Assembly (NCBI RefSeq): GCF_014171475.1
Contig: NZ_CP048817.1
Coordinates: 2,852,001 to 2,916,000, forward strand
DNA from: Sphingomonas sp. So64.6b
GTDB lineage: Bacteria; Pseudomonadota; Alphaproteobacteria; Sphingomonadales; Sphingomonadaceae
Direction: 5' to 3'
Length of the DNA: 64,000 nucleotides
How positions within the stretch are numbered: position 1 is the first letter of the stretch; each line of letters begins with the position of its first letter. The notes under the pieces were generated by a model, which ran no database searches, had not been told where the DNA came from, and saw only the letters and a program-made list of their open reading frames with translations. The position numbers were made by a program, and so were the translations under genes. Positions 9,071-17,404 of this stretch are shown piece after piece.

Positions 9071-9553
9071 CTACGGACAATAATCATTCGCATCCGTCAA
9101 GACGATGACGCCAGCAATCGTTAGCCGCTTCATACCTTTTTTCGACATCTTGTAGTTCCTCACGTCTAAACGTGAAAAGCATATTGCCTTGTCAGTAAAG
9201 GTCCAATTGGAGCCGCCGTGTAATGGCTCGTCTTCAACATTATAGTTATCGCCCATCAGATAAACGCTCCGCCCAACATGCGGCTTCAGCGGATGTCCGG
9301 CCATGACCATGATGGCGGTCGTCTTTTTAGGCGTGAATTTTCCCCACAGCACTTCCTCGACCTCAAGCGCCACGAGCGTCTCGATACTGTGGCTGAGCAA
9401 GATGGCATCGTCAGCCCGGTCATCGGCATGATAGCCCAGAATCGCTACTATTTTTGCTTTGAGTAGAACATGATCACTATCCGCCGCCCGCGCCGGTGCC
9501 GAATGCAGCATCAATCCCGTTAGCAATGCCAAGATGCCAATCGATCGCCACAT
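9071..9553 (-). CDS. Hypothetical secreted protein
   Basis: 160 aa from the ATG at 9553 (MWRSIGILALLTGLML), which gives a clean Sec signal peptide ending near ARAADS. The mature protein is about 135 residues, mixed alpha/beta, with a central VEEVLWGKFTPKKT segment and two C-terminal cysteines. No family recognised. Base composition is visibly less GC-rich than the flanks. This gene marks the left side of the mosaic accessory region. Confidence 0.6.
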   Translation of the reverse strand: MWRSIGILALLTGLMLHSAPARAADSDHVLLKAKIVAILGYHADDRADDAILLSHSIETLVALEVEEVLWGKFTPKKTTAIMVMAGHPLKPHVGRSVYLMGDNYNVEDEPLHGGSNWTFTDKAICFSRLDVRNYKMSKKGMKRLTIAGVIVLTDANDYCP

Positions 9554-9718
9554 GGATTGCACAGTCCCAAAATGATCAAACCGCGTTAATTTATTGTTCC
9601 CGTTTTGTCCAGCGCTTATATTGCGCGGCCAGCTTCGGTCGTTATAGCCCGAAGCTGGCCACGACTTGGTCGAATCGCGACGCCATGAAGCGGGAGTCAC
9701 AAATTCCCTGATCAACCC

Positions 9719-11143
9719 CTATTGATTGCCGGGACTGTATTGATCCGATTTGATCTGGAATCGTTCATAGCGGGTCTTGCCGTTCGGCCGCAGGCGACCG
9801 ACTTCCACGGCCTTGAGCCGATCCCGCAAATTCTTGGGGTTGATGGCAATGCTTTCACGGTTGCGGCGCACTTCCCAGACTTTCGTGCCATCCGCGTTGA
9901 TCACGTAACTCACTCTACCGTCGAGCGCGGAAGAGAAATCGGACTGGTTGGGCGCCTGCTCCTTGCTGGCCGGATGAACATGAACGATGACATCGCCGGG
10001 GCTGGTCGCGGGAATCCTGCCACCGTTTCGGCCCATCAGTCCGATCCATTTGACCCTGAAACGGCCGGGCCTGGCCGGGTCCGGGCCAATGACCATGGCT
10101 TTTTCCAGATCGGACGACTTGTCTTGCGTCTTGGCGGTTGCGGTCGCTTTGGCGATGCGCAGGACATAATCGGCGATGGCGGGATTGCGTGGATCATAGT
10201 TTGTAGATCCCGGCTTTTTGAGCTGCCGGGTGAGTTCATCATCAAGATCACGCTGCTCGAAGCGGCTTTTGGGCGGTGGTGGTATCTCCGGCAGGCCTTG
10301 CTTTCTGCGATCCCGGTTTTCCCGTTTCCGTTCATCCTTCTGTTTTTCCTCGGCATCCTTTTCGGCCTTGGTCTTGTCAGGAGGTGGTGCGAGCGGATTC
10401 CATGGACTGCCGTTAGCCAGCGCGAAATCCTCGTCCGACATATTGATATCCAGCGATTGGGGGCTGGTCTTCGGGGCCAGATCCGCAGCATCGGCTGCCT
10501 TCGCCTGTTGTCGCGGATCAGCCGGTGAGGCCGGAATGGCAATGTCAGCCGGCCCGTGTCCCGCAACGGTCGCCTGTGCCGGCGTTTCATCGGCAAAGCC
10601 GTCGAGATTTTCAGACTCGAACGGATGCGCGGATGATGTGCTCAGTGGATCGCTCTCACCGGATGCCCCCGCGACAACGGGCAGACGATGCGCCGGATCG
10701 GCCGGATCATAGGACGCGAAATGCGGCGTGGGTTGCGCTCCGTTCGCAACGCTGCGCCACACGGCATCATGACCTGTCGGCCGCCACACGCCCAAAGCCC
10801 TCACCGCGCGGTTCAGCGCTTCGTCGATCTCCGCATCGGTCGGGAGGCGCTTATCGCCGGTCAGGACCTTCAGGTCGGTGACCATCCGCGAATAGAGCTG
10901 CATGGTGATGCGCCGTTGCACCGCGCCGGCGTCCGACGCGACCGCCGGCGTCGAGAGCGGTGTCACGGACGGCGCGACAGCATCGTACGGCCGGTTCGTG
11001 ATGGGTGGATCGGCTGGCCCGGCGTTAGCCAGATCATTGGCGGGCGGATCCTCGGTCGGCATGGACGTGCGGGTATCCGCCGTCGCCTGATCGGTCGGCT
11101 CGATCGGGTCGGCCGGCCTGTCGTGTTCGAAAGGTACCCGCAT
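9719..11143 (-). CDS. Unknown protein with C-terminal JAMM/DUF4329-like motif
   Basis: 474 aa from the ATG at 11143, which follows AGGAG at good spacing; another ATG lies at 11164. The N-terminal ~300 residues are Pro/Ala/Asp-rich and mostly low complexity, with a highly charged Lys/Glu stretch (DKTKAEKDAEEKQKDERKRE). The C-terminal ~150 residues look folded and contain VIVHVHPASKEQAPNQSDF, an H-x-H-P...P-N-x-S-D pattern close to the zinc-binding HxHP...PSxxD signature of JAB/DUF4329 domains. Such domains occur in polymorphic toxins and phage proteins. The product may therefore be an effector or processing peptidase. Its start is 43 bp... downstream of the frameshifted HTH copy's stop, on the same strand, suggesting a former two-gene unit. 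Confidence 0.55.
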   Translation of the reverse strand: MRVPFEHDRPADPIEPTDQATADTRTSMPTEDPPANDLANAGPADPPITNRPYDAVAPSVTPLSTPAVASDAGAVQRRITMQLYSRMVTDLKVLTGDKRLPTDAEIDEALNRAVRALGVWRPTGHDAVWRSVANGAQPTPHFASYDPADPAHRLPVVAGASGESDPLSTSSAHPFESENLDGFADETPAQATVAGHGPADIAIPASPADPRQQAKAADAADLAPKTSPQSLDINMSDEDFALANGSPWNPLAPPPDKTKAEKDAEEKQKDERKRENRDRRKQGLPEIPPPPKSRFEQRDLDDELTRQLKKPGSTNYDPRNPAIADYVLRIAKATATAKTQDKSSDLEKAMVIGPDPARPGRFRVKWIGLMGRNGGRIPATSPGDVIVHVHPASKEQAPNQSDFSSALDGRVSYVINADGTKVWEVRRNRESIAINPKNLRDRLKAVEVGRLRPNGKTRYERFQIKSDQYSPGNQ

Positions 11144-11185
11144 CAGTGTCTCCTGCAACTCCATGCGCGAAGGCGGCCGATCGGC

Positions 11186-11496
11186 TCATCCGGCGTGGTC
11201 TGGTGCAGCTGTAGCGGCGGGGTGGTGATGTTGAATCGGCACGGAGAACCGGCACGAAGAACCTGGCGTGGGCTTGGACACCATCACCATCATGCGCACG
11301 GTGATGCGATCGCCGGCGGCGGATTTGCCGAGCCGCGTCGCCTCGGCGAAATCAGGATAGGCGGCGCGCCAACGAAAGATCGTGTTGCGCGCGACGCCGA
11401 ATACCTCGGCAAGCTCGCGATCGGCGAAGCCCTGGGCGTAGAGTTCGCGGACCTGGCGGACGTAATCGGGTTTGAAGGTCGAGGGGCGGGTTTCAT
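11186..11496 (-). pseudogene. Helix-turn-helix (terminase small subunit-like) gene, frameshifted copy 1
   Basis: Close copy of the intact gene at 23932-24207. After the start ATG at 11496 and one lysine codon, a single base is missing relative to the intact copy, shifting the frame. Below the lesion the original frame reads FKPDYVRQVRELYAQGFADR then ELAEVFGVARNTIFRW, a clear HTH, and continues KSAAGDRITVRM to a TGA at 11186-11188. The family resembles HTH domains of phage terminase small subunits and Tc-type DNA-binding modules. The C-terminal tail differs from the intact copy. Confidence 0.7.
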
Positions 11497-11558
11497 GACC
11501 GCCGCGATAGCCGCAGTTAAACGGCGTTTGAATCTAGCGGCGCGATGAAGAGCAAGGG

Positions 11559-11587
11559 AGATATGAAACACCTCTTGTGTCGTATCT
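11559..11587. promoter_or_regulatory. Operator-like palindrome upstream of HTH copy 1 (site 1)
   Basis: Half-sites AGATATGAAACAC and TGTGTCGTATCT form an imperfect inverted repeat about 63 bp upstream of the HTH start. A near-identical site lies 50 bp further out (11609) and another precedes the second HTH copy (24270), so the site travels with the gene. Autoregulation by the HTH protein is the obvious inference. Confidence 0.5.
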
Positions 11588-11608
11588 TCGGCGCGCGGCG
11601 GGCCTGAG

Positions 11609-11637
11609 AGATATAGGACACCGCATGTGTCATTTCT
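11609..11637. promoter_or_regulatory. Operator-like palindrome upstream of HTH copy 1 (site 2)
   Basis: Half-sites AGATATAGGACAC and TGTGTCATTTCT, the same design as the site at 11559 and exactly 50 bp from it, start to start. The shared consensus across the three sites in the window is AGATATnnnACACC then TGTGT then ATCT at the far side. Confidence 0.5.
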
Positions 11638-12009
11638 CCAGCGCGAGCGCCGTCACAGAATATTTTTATAATCAATATGTTATGCCGATTTATTGGTCGT
11701 TGAAGCAGAAGCGACAGGCGGCGGTTCACGATGATTGCAGTGATAGCATTGATTACAGTGCAAGACCTCGACTGTATCATCTCAGATCGCCGCTGATCAG
11801 TTGGCGAGGTGTGTTCGCCACCCCCCGGACGAAAGGTCCGCTGATCGTTGCGGAAGCGCTCGCTGCCTGTGCTCGGTCTTCGCGCCTTCCTGGGCGAAAC
11901 CGAGTCCGCGCGTGCGTTGCTGCTGAGCGCGCTGAACACATCGGGGGCAGCCTCCGCACGGTAGGCTAACTGAATGGAGGGGCGGCACGGACGGTTTCGT
12001 AACGGAGCA

Positions 12010-12840
12010 TCAGTATCGCTCGATTGTCGTATAGCCCATAGTTCGAATGAGGTGACGTTCGACCCGATGCTCGGCAACTGGCTTGCCGTCGCGACCGACC
12101 GCAGGTGTAAAACGCATGGCGGAAACATTTTTGCAGATGGACCGATCGGTGTCAGCGCTGCCGCCGCTTGATACGATCTTGCACTGATTCACTTTGCCAT
12201 TAGTTCCGATCAAATAAAGCGAAACAATCTGGTACTCATTTTCAAGTCGGGCGTCGGACGGTACTTTCGGATAGGGGTTCTTTCTCTCGGAAGCTGACGG
12301 CACATAGGGCAAGGCAACCGCATGCGTCTGTATGAGATCCGCTTCCGCGGGATCGATGCCCCAAGTAACCAGCAGATCGTCATTGCATTTTTTCAACGCC
12401 GCCAAGCCCTTGGCGACACCGCCCAACGGCATGACGATCGGCGACGCCTTGCCCAGCGCCACGGCGACTTCGGCCGAAGCCGCCAAGCTCCGCAAGGTTT
12501 GGTTCCCCATTATGATCAGCGTGACACGTCCTCCTTTGCTGGACGGGCTGGTCGTGAAATTCTGCGTCTGGGGTATCTTGTCCGATGAAAATGTAAGCGT
12601 TGCCGATCCCGTCTTCAGCGAGCGACGGTGAACGCGATCGATAATGGCGAAATCAATGCCGTCACTCAGCGGCCAGGAACGGATAGCCAGTCCCAATTGC
12701 CCCTCGGGGCCAACATAGTCGCGGGTAAGTATGCAAGCCTGCGCCGCATAGTCCACGGTCCATTGCCCGGCCGGCCGCAAAGGCGCCGTAGGTTGGGTTG
12801 CGGCTTGCGCCAATAGCATTGCGATCGCTGCTTGAAGCAT
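12010..12840 (-). CDS. Secreted protein with TonB C-terminal-like domain
   Basis: 276 aa. A short Sec signal (MLQAAIAMLLAQAATQ) precedes a beta-rich N-terminal domain of about 160 residues with one Cys pair. The last ~85 residues match the TonB C-terminal fold: YQIVSLYLIGTNGKVNQCKI, then CKNVSAMRFTPAVGRDGKPV. Proteins of this layout in sphingomonads are periplasmic and of unknown role; there is no membrane anchor or proline-rich spacer, so this is not a functional TonB itself. Less GC-rich than core genes. Confidence 0.7.
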   Translation of the reverse strand: MLQAAIAMLLAQAATQPTAPLRPAGQWTVDYAAQACILTRDYVGPEGQLGLAIRSWPLSDGIDFAIIDRVHRRSLKTGSATLTFSSDKIPQTQNFTTSPSSKGGRVTLIIMGNQTLRSLAASAEVAVALGKASPIVMPLGGVAKGLAALKKCNDDLLVTWGIDPAEADLIQTHAVALPYVPSASERKNPYPKVPSDARLENEYQIVSLYLIGTNGKVNQCKIVSSGGSADTDRSICKNVSAMRFTPAVGRDGKPVAEHRVERHLIRTMGYTTIERY

Positions 12841-12949
12841 CCTTGTCCCCCGAGCCCTTTTGTTACAAGAGCTTCAGTCTTCATCGAGGATCGGATGCTG
12901 CCAGTCAATTCCGTACGGCTGAACCACTCACAATGCCGGACAAGGTGAA

Positions 12950-13022
12950 TCGCGTCGCCGCGGCGAAATCAGAACAGGCGGCGTGCCAACGCGCGCCAAC
13001 GAAAGATCGTATTGCGCGCGGT
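12950..13022 (-). repeat. Fragment of the HTH gene (copy 3)
   Basis: About 70 bp closely match the central part of the HTH repeat at 11320-11395 (shared GGCGAAATCAG, GCGCGCCAACGAAAGATCGT, TTGCGCGCG), with a short internal duplication. No coding capacity remains. It shows that this HTH unit has been copied and broken more than once in the region. Confidence 0.65.
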
Positions 13023-13176
13023 CGGAAATTTGAAACAGCGCGAATATGGGATGGGCGCACTCGGATTGATCAGCGCGCTCATTCTTCTGCTGGCGCCGGT
13101 CGAATCTCATGATGCCTGACGCATCGACCGGCAGCATGGGTGGTCACCCATGCCGCCGATCCGGGCTGGTTACGAC

Positions 13177-13635
13177 TTAGTTGGTGCCCTGCAGCGCATG
13201 CTTCAGGTCGCGCATTTCGTCATGGCCCTGACGCACCGAGCCATAGGCGGTCTCGATCGCCGAGCGGGTTTCCGGCGACAGATCGGTATCGGCACGGGCG
13301 TCCTCGAACTTGGCCTTGATATGATCCTCGCCGCGTTCGACTTCGTTGACGATCGCCTTGTCGTCATTGCCGGTGACCGCGGCCTTGAGATTGAGGAACA
13401 TGCGATGCGCACCGGCCAGGATCGTGCCGTCATCCTCCGGGTTGCCGCCGAGGCGCGAGACTTCGCCCTGCAGCGCGGTAACGACCTGGCGGCGCTCGCC
13501 GGCGCGCGCGGTGAACATTTCGGCATAGCGGCTGTTCTCCGCATCCTTCGCCGCCTCGGTATAACCATCGACGCTGTCGAGCGTGGTGGCGATCAGGCTG
13601 TTGAGGGTGCGGATGTCGTGGCTGGTATCGGTCAT
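13177..13635 (-). CDS. DUF2383 (PA2169 family) four-helix bundle protein
   Basis: 152 aa, helical throughout, matching the ferritin-like DUF2383 family: LNSLIATTLDSVDGYTEAAK at the N-terminus, ENSRYAEMFTARAGER in helix 2, and GEDHIKAKFEDA in helix 3. Members are linked to stress or envelope physiology; the metal-binding role is not established. A 74-bp fragment of this gene is found at 24531-24604, and a sequence resembling its leader (13638-13697) occurs at 18066-18125, so parts of this locus were dispersed within the accessory region. Confidence 0.85.
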   Translation of the reverse strand: MTDTSHDIRTLNSLIATTLDSVDGYTEAAKDAENSRYAEMFTARAGERRQVVTALQGEVSRLGGNPEDDGTILAGAHRMFLNLKAAVTGNDDKAIVNEVERGEDHIKAKFEDARADTDLSPETRSAIETAYGSVRQGHDEMRDLKHALQGTN

Positions 13636-13870
13636 GAGGGTACGCTCCTAAATACTGGGAGCAGGGTTAACTGGCGGGCAGCGAAAAAGGTCCGGTTACA
13701 ATGACATGCAGCGACGGAACGTCTCGTTTAGGGGTTACGCGTGCCACGATACAGGCAGGAAGCGCATACAAGCCTGTGATCGAGCGATCGCCGACATTAC
13801 AGGCCTAGTATCAGGTAAATCGTCGCCGTAATTCACTTTCCTCCGGCGCCCTCGTCGTCGCACGGCAAGT

Positions 13871-14386
13871 TCAAAGAAGCTGATAGATCCGCCAGTCGAT
13901 CCGGCCCGGCGACAATTCGTTATAACCGACAAGGGCGAGTTCGTTGACCCACGTGTAACGCTCGTCGGACGTCTCGAGCTTCGGTGTGGTCCGCAGATAG
14001 GTTTCGGCAAAAGGTAATCTCTCGCCGTTCGCCAGGCGCTGGCGGCCGTCGGGCGGAAATTTCGTGACCCCGCGTGATTCGAAATAGATCAGCGCGTCAT
14101 CGTCGGTGCGGATCGCCCCGCGGATATCAAGCCGGCCGATCCCGTCGGTCCCGTGCACCGCCCAGTCGACACTGCCGGGCAAGAACGCGCCGCGCAGCCG
14201 GGGTCCATCGAGGCGCCCGCCTTTCCCGACATAGGGCGCGAGCGTGCCGCGCGGGGTCGGGATGATGAGCGGACGCTCCAGATCAACGCTGAGGTCGCAG
14301 AGATGCTCGACGGGAAGCGCGCCGAGCAATGGCGTGTCGAAGAGCGCTGCGGTGATTGGGGCGGCAGCGTTCGGGGCGGCGCTCAT
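13871..14386 (-). CDS. DUF3237 family protein
   Basis: 171 aa. The DUF3237 beta-barrel pattern is clear: HLCDLSVDLERPLIIPTPRG near the N-terminus, RLRGAFLPGSVDWAVHGTDG in the middle, and YTWVNELALVGYNELSPG near the end. Function of the family is unknown; members often sit beside small-molecule metabolism genes. Its start overlaps the stop of the SnoaL-like gene by 4 bp (ATGA), so the two are translationally coupled. Both are divergent from an HxlR regulator with paired operators between. Confidence 0.85.
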   Translation of the reverse strand: MSAAPNAAAPITAALFDTPLLGALPVEHLCDLSVDLERPLIIPTPRGTLAPYVGKGGRLDGPRLRGAFLPGSVDWAVHGTDGIGRLDIRGAIRTDDDALIYFESRGVTKFPPDGRQRLANGERLPFAETYLRTTPKLETSDERYTWVNELALVGYNELSPGRIDWRIYQLL

Positions 14387-14784
14387 GCTGCGATCTCCAT
14401 CGCGGCCTTCACCTGCGCATAATCGAAAAAGGTATCCTTGCGCGTGACCAGACCGTCATCGTCGATCTCGACGATATCGACGGCGCGGAATCCCCGGCGA
14501 TCCTGGCCGGGAGGCTGAAAGGTCAGGGTCCAGTCGAGCGTCCAGTGCCGATCCCCAAGAAGGAGCCGATGGATCGCCGCGTCGAAGCCCGGATAGCGTT
14601 CGAAGATGCCGGAGAATTCGGCGAGCAGTGCGTCATGGCCGCGCACTTCGCCGCTGCGCCCATGCGCCTCAAAGGCCGACCCTTCGGCGTGCAGTGCGAG
14701 AATGGCGGCGGGGTCGTGCGACGTCCAGGCCGCGGCATAACGCTGTGCGATCGCGGCGACGTCCAGATTGGTGAGTTCAGGCAC
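14383..14784 (-). CDS. SnoaL-like nuclear transport factor 2 family protein
   Basis: 133 aa. The NTF2/SnoaL fold is indicated by IAQRYAAAWTSHDPAAILAL at the N-terminus, EFSGIFERYPGFDAAIH in the middle and WTLTFQPPGQDRRGFRAVDI followed by a short C-terminal helix. The family includes small cyclases, isomerases and inactive binding proteins; no active-site assignment is possible. First gene of a two-gene operon with DUF3237; its promoter lies in the operator-bearing gap shared with the HxlR gene. Confidence 0.8.
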   Translation of the reverse strand: MPELTNLDVAAIAQRYAAAWTSHDPAAILALHAEGSAFEAHGRSGEVRGHDALLAEFSGIFERYPGFDAAIHRLLLGDRHWTLDWTLTFQPPGQDRRGFRAVDIVEIDDDGLVTRKDTFFDYAQVKAAMEIAA

Positions 14785-14819
14785 AATGACCTCCAGTTGC
14801 TATGGAGCCATCATACTGA

Positions 14820-14834
14820 CTATGATTTTCATAG
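14820..14834. promoter_or_regulatory. HxlR operator site 1 (perfect palindrome)
   Basis: CTATGATTTTCATAG, a perfect 6+3+6 inverted repeat 35 bp upstream of the SnoaL-like start. An identical 15-mer lies at 14963-14977. Paired, identical operators in a divergent gap next to an HxlR gene point to regulation of both transcripts by that protein. Confidence 0.7.
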
Positions 14835-14962
14835 AGTCAAGTTGCTATGAAATTAAAAGAGACCCGTACGCCGCGCGATCAGCGCGTATTGCCGACGGTT
14901 GGTGACAGGACGGGGCTATCTGCTGATCGCAGCGCATTGCTTGCCAACACCGTGCCGCATTC

Positions 14963-14977
14963 CTATGATTTTCATAG
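14963..14977. promoter_or_regulatory. HxlR operator site 2 (perfect palindrome)
   Basis: Second copy of CTATGATTTTCATAG, 30 bp upstream of the HxlR ATG, a position expected for autorepression. Start-to-start distance from site 1 is 143 bp. Confidence 0.7.
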
Positions 14978-15007
14978 ATTCCGTGAATATGGAAAAGAAG
15001 CCAGGCG

Positions 15008-15508
15008 ATGAAGCATGATCCGGCCCCATCCGACCGCACCCTGTGCCCGGTGGCGCGCGCACAGATGATCGTCGGGGATCGGTGGACGGTGATCGTGCTG
15101 CGCGAATTGTTCATGGGCAACAGCCGGTTCGAACAGATCCAGGCTCAGGCCGGCACCACACCGCAAATGCTCGCCGCCCGGCTCAAGAAACTTGAAGCCG
15201 AGGGGCTGGTGGAGCGGCGCCCGTATAGCACGCGCCCGCCGCGCCATGAATATTTCCTCACCGAGATGGGCCTTGCATTCCATCCCATACTGCTGGCGCT
15301 GCGCGCCTGGGGAGAGACCTGGATCAAATCCGCAGAGGAAGAGGTCGCGATACGCTATACGCACATCCCGTGCGGCGAAGACCCGGGCCTGGGGCCTGAA
15401 TGCCAGAGTTGCGGGAGAGTGATGCGGCGGGAGGAGCTGAGGGCGTCGCTGAATGACGGTTTTGCCGCAGAGCGCGACGCGAGGTGGGCGGACTTCAAGG
15501 GGAGGTAA
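15008..15508 (+). CDS. HxlR-family winged-helix transcriptional regulator
   Basis: 166 aa. The HxlR hallmark CPVARAQMIVGDRWTVIVLR (with conserved Cys and the GDRWT motif) occupies residues ~13-32, followed by RFEQIQAQ, the recognition helix region TPQMLAARLKKLEAEGLVER and the wing RPPRHEYFLTEMG. The C-terminal extension has three further cysteines (IPCGEDPG, ECQSCGR), more than most family members, and could bind metal or sense redox state. Divergent from the DUF3237/SnoaL operon with two identical palindromes between, so it most likely controls that operon and itself. Confidence 0.88.
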   Translation: MKHDPAPSDRTLCPVARAQMIVGDRWTVIVLRELFMGNSRFEQIQAQAGTTPQMLAARLKKLEAEGLVERRPYSTRPPRHEYFLTEMGLAFHPILLALRAWGETWIKSAEEEVAIRYTHIPCGEDPGLGPECQSCGRVMRREELRASLNDGFAAERDARWADFKGR

Positions 15509-15698
15509 ACTGCGAAGCGCTGCCGTTGCCAATCATCGCGTGTCGTGCGCCGAGCCGCGATATCGTCCGTTCCAGACGCTGAATTCCCCGCAGGGTTTGG
15601 GGTCAAGTAAACCGGCGCCACAATCCCGGCGCCTCATTCGGGGATTAAGCAAAAGTCGCTGCTATTTCGGAATGACCCAATGAAATCGGCAACAGCCA

Positions 15699-16106
15699 TC
15701 AAATCTTGAAGCCAATATAGGCGATAAGGCCTTCGATCGATTCCGGCAGCACGCCCGCTCGCACTGCCTCACCGAGATAAACGCGTCTCCATCGTTTGCC
15801 GGAACGGTGGAGGCGAGCGGCAAAGACCGCCTGCGCATTGTGCCGCAGACAAGCGGTGATCAGTTCCTCGCCCCGATCATGAGGTTCCCGGCGATCGACC
15901 GTCACATAGCCGTGCATGTCGGCGACGATGACAAGCTTCTCACCGGATGCAGAAAATACCGGCAGCTCCAGTTCATCCGCCCAATGCTCGAGATAGGATC
16001 GCGCATCATCGAAGTTACGGAAAATCAGCACGTCCCCGGGTTGATCCATTTCGGGCGCGTCATTCACAATGACGACATCGGCAAGCCAGGTTCGAATGGA
16101 CATCAT
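15699..16106 (-). CDS. Hypothetical cytoplasmic protein
   Basis: About 135 aa from the ATG at 16106 (MMSIRTWLA; a second ATG follows at 16103). Mixed alpha/beta: DVLIFRNFDDARSYLEHWAD reads like a helix-strand unit seen in small immunity-type proteins, and the C-terminus is hydrophobic (ESIEGLIAYIGFKI). No family recognised. Alone on its strand; no operon partner. Confidence 0.5.
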   Translation of the reverse strand: MMSIRTWLADVVIVNDAPEMDQPGDVLIFRNFDDARSYLEHWADELELPVFSASGEKLVIVADMHGYVTVDRREPHDRGEELITACLRHNAQAVFAARLHRSGKRWRRVYLGEAVRAGVLPESIEGLIAYIGFKI

Positions 16107-16371
16107 CCATCGCAACAGATCGGATGGCCTCCGCGAATGCCGTCATGGCCAGAAGCGGGCGGTCACCTGGCCAAATGTGCGGGCCGGTGCGGTCGATGAC
16201 CGTGCCAAGGAGCGCTCGCGGCGCGGGCTGAGTTTAGTGGACTTGCCGTAATATCATGATTTTGGTTCGGCGGTGCCAAATCCATCGCGGTTCTAAATTC
16301 ACTTGCGCCGCCCTCCCCCTCTCGACACGATGCCCGTGTCGCGGTGGGGACCGCGTGATTGGGGGAATATC

Positions 16372-17283
16372 ATGGGCAGGCGATCGATAGCGACCATCGC
16401 GCTGATTGGCGTGGCGTTAAGCGGCTGCGCGACGACGAGCTTCGCGCCGCCGAGCGTCAATCTGGAAAACGAGATGGCGGTGCGCGGCAGCAATTACAGC
16501 TTCGGCCAGCGCTGCATGCCGAACGAGCGGCTGAACGCGGGAAAGCCGATACCGATCGTGCAGACCGTGGCGGGCACTCAGGCGCTGATCAACAATTTCA
16601 TCTATCTTTACCGCTGCCGCGCGCACAGCGCGGCGAATGGGCGGCAGGCATTCGAAGTGCCAGCGCTATTGGTCGGGCTGGGCACGGCCACGGCCATGGC
16701 GTTCGGCGCGCCGGCCGATGTGGCGATCGGCGGCGGCGCGGCCACGGCGGGGCTGAACGCGGGGAAAGACTATTATGCCCCGAAAATGAAGGCCGCGATC
16801 TATGACAGCGCGCTTGACGCATTGCTGTGCATCAAGACCGAGGCGGTCGGGGTGGACCCGCTGACCCTGGGTGCGATCAGCGCGATGGAAACGGGCGGTG
16901 CGAACGGCGTGGCGCTGACGGGCACGGGCGGCGTCGCCGTGACAGCCGAGCAGCGCTATTTCGCGATCGTCTCGGCCAGTCTTTTGTCGGTCGAACGGGT
17001 GCTGGCGCAGCGGCTGAGCAATGTCGGCTCGTTCGACCCCGCCGGTGTGATCGCGGAGATCAAGACGCTGTCAGAGGAAGCGCGCAAAAAGACCGAGGAT
17101 GCCGAGGTCACCGCCGACGGGCAGGCGCAAGCGCTGGTCGCGGACGGATCGAAAGGCACGGCGACGCTCAAAGCGAAAGCGGCGGTGGCGGCAACCGACG
17201 AAACCAAGATCGCGCAGACCATCGTGCAGATTGAGACGCTGCAACCCAAATTGCAGCAATGCGTGGTGCGCGCGAAGATTTAA
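16372..17283 (+). CDS. Hypothetical lipoprotein
   Basis: 303 aa from the ATG at 16372 (MGRRSIATIALIGVALSGCA). The lipobox ALSGC places the modified cysteine at about residue 19. The mature part has a Gly/Ala-rich hydrophobic hairpin (LLVGLGTATAMAFGAPADVA) around residues 100-130, then an Ala/Lys/Glu-rich helical region to the end. No family recognised. Upstream in-frame codons would put the signal peptide internal, so this start is preferred. Probably anchored in the outer or inner membrane facing the periplasm. Confidence 0.65.
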   Translation: MGRRSIATIALIGVALSGCATTSFAPPSVNLENEMAVRGSNYSFGQRCMPNERLNAGKPIPIVQTVAGTQALINNFIYLYRCRAHSAANGRQAFEVPALLVGLGTATAMAFGAPADVAIGGGAATAGLNAGKDYYAPKMKAAIYDSALDALLCIKTEAVGVDPLTLGAISAMETGGANGVALTGTGGVAVTAEQRYFAIVSASLLSVERVLAQRLSNVGSFDPAGVIAEIKTLSEEARKKTEDAEVTADGQAQALVADGSKGTATLKAKAAVAATDETKIAQTIVQIETLQPKLQQCVVRAKI

Positions 17284-17404
17284 GCGCGCGGACGGTGCCG
17301 CTTGCTCGCGGTGCGGCTTTTGCCGGTGTTGCGGGGGTGTTTCGATGCCGGTGCGCGTCATTTGGATGCATATGCGCTCGCGCCCTGGCGGCGACGCCGA
17401 AACC

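Larger units (their letters stand above)
11497..12009. other. Non-coding stretch with operator-like palindromes
   Basis: No coding region is convincing here; open frames in it have no recognisable pattern and poor start contexts. The left end holds the two palindromes listed separately (11559-11587 and 11609-11637). The part from about 11640 to 11760 is AT-rich relative to its surroundings and looks like a promoter or decayed region. Confidence 0.55.

Noticed and set aside
11577..11969. Possible 130-aa plus-strand gene
   Set aside because: Overlaps the palindromic operators, has no ribosome-binding site or recognisable pattern, and its composition is not gene-like for this genome.
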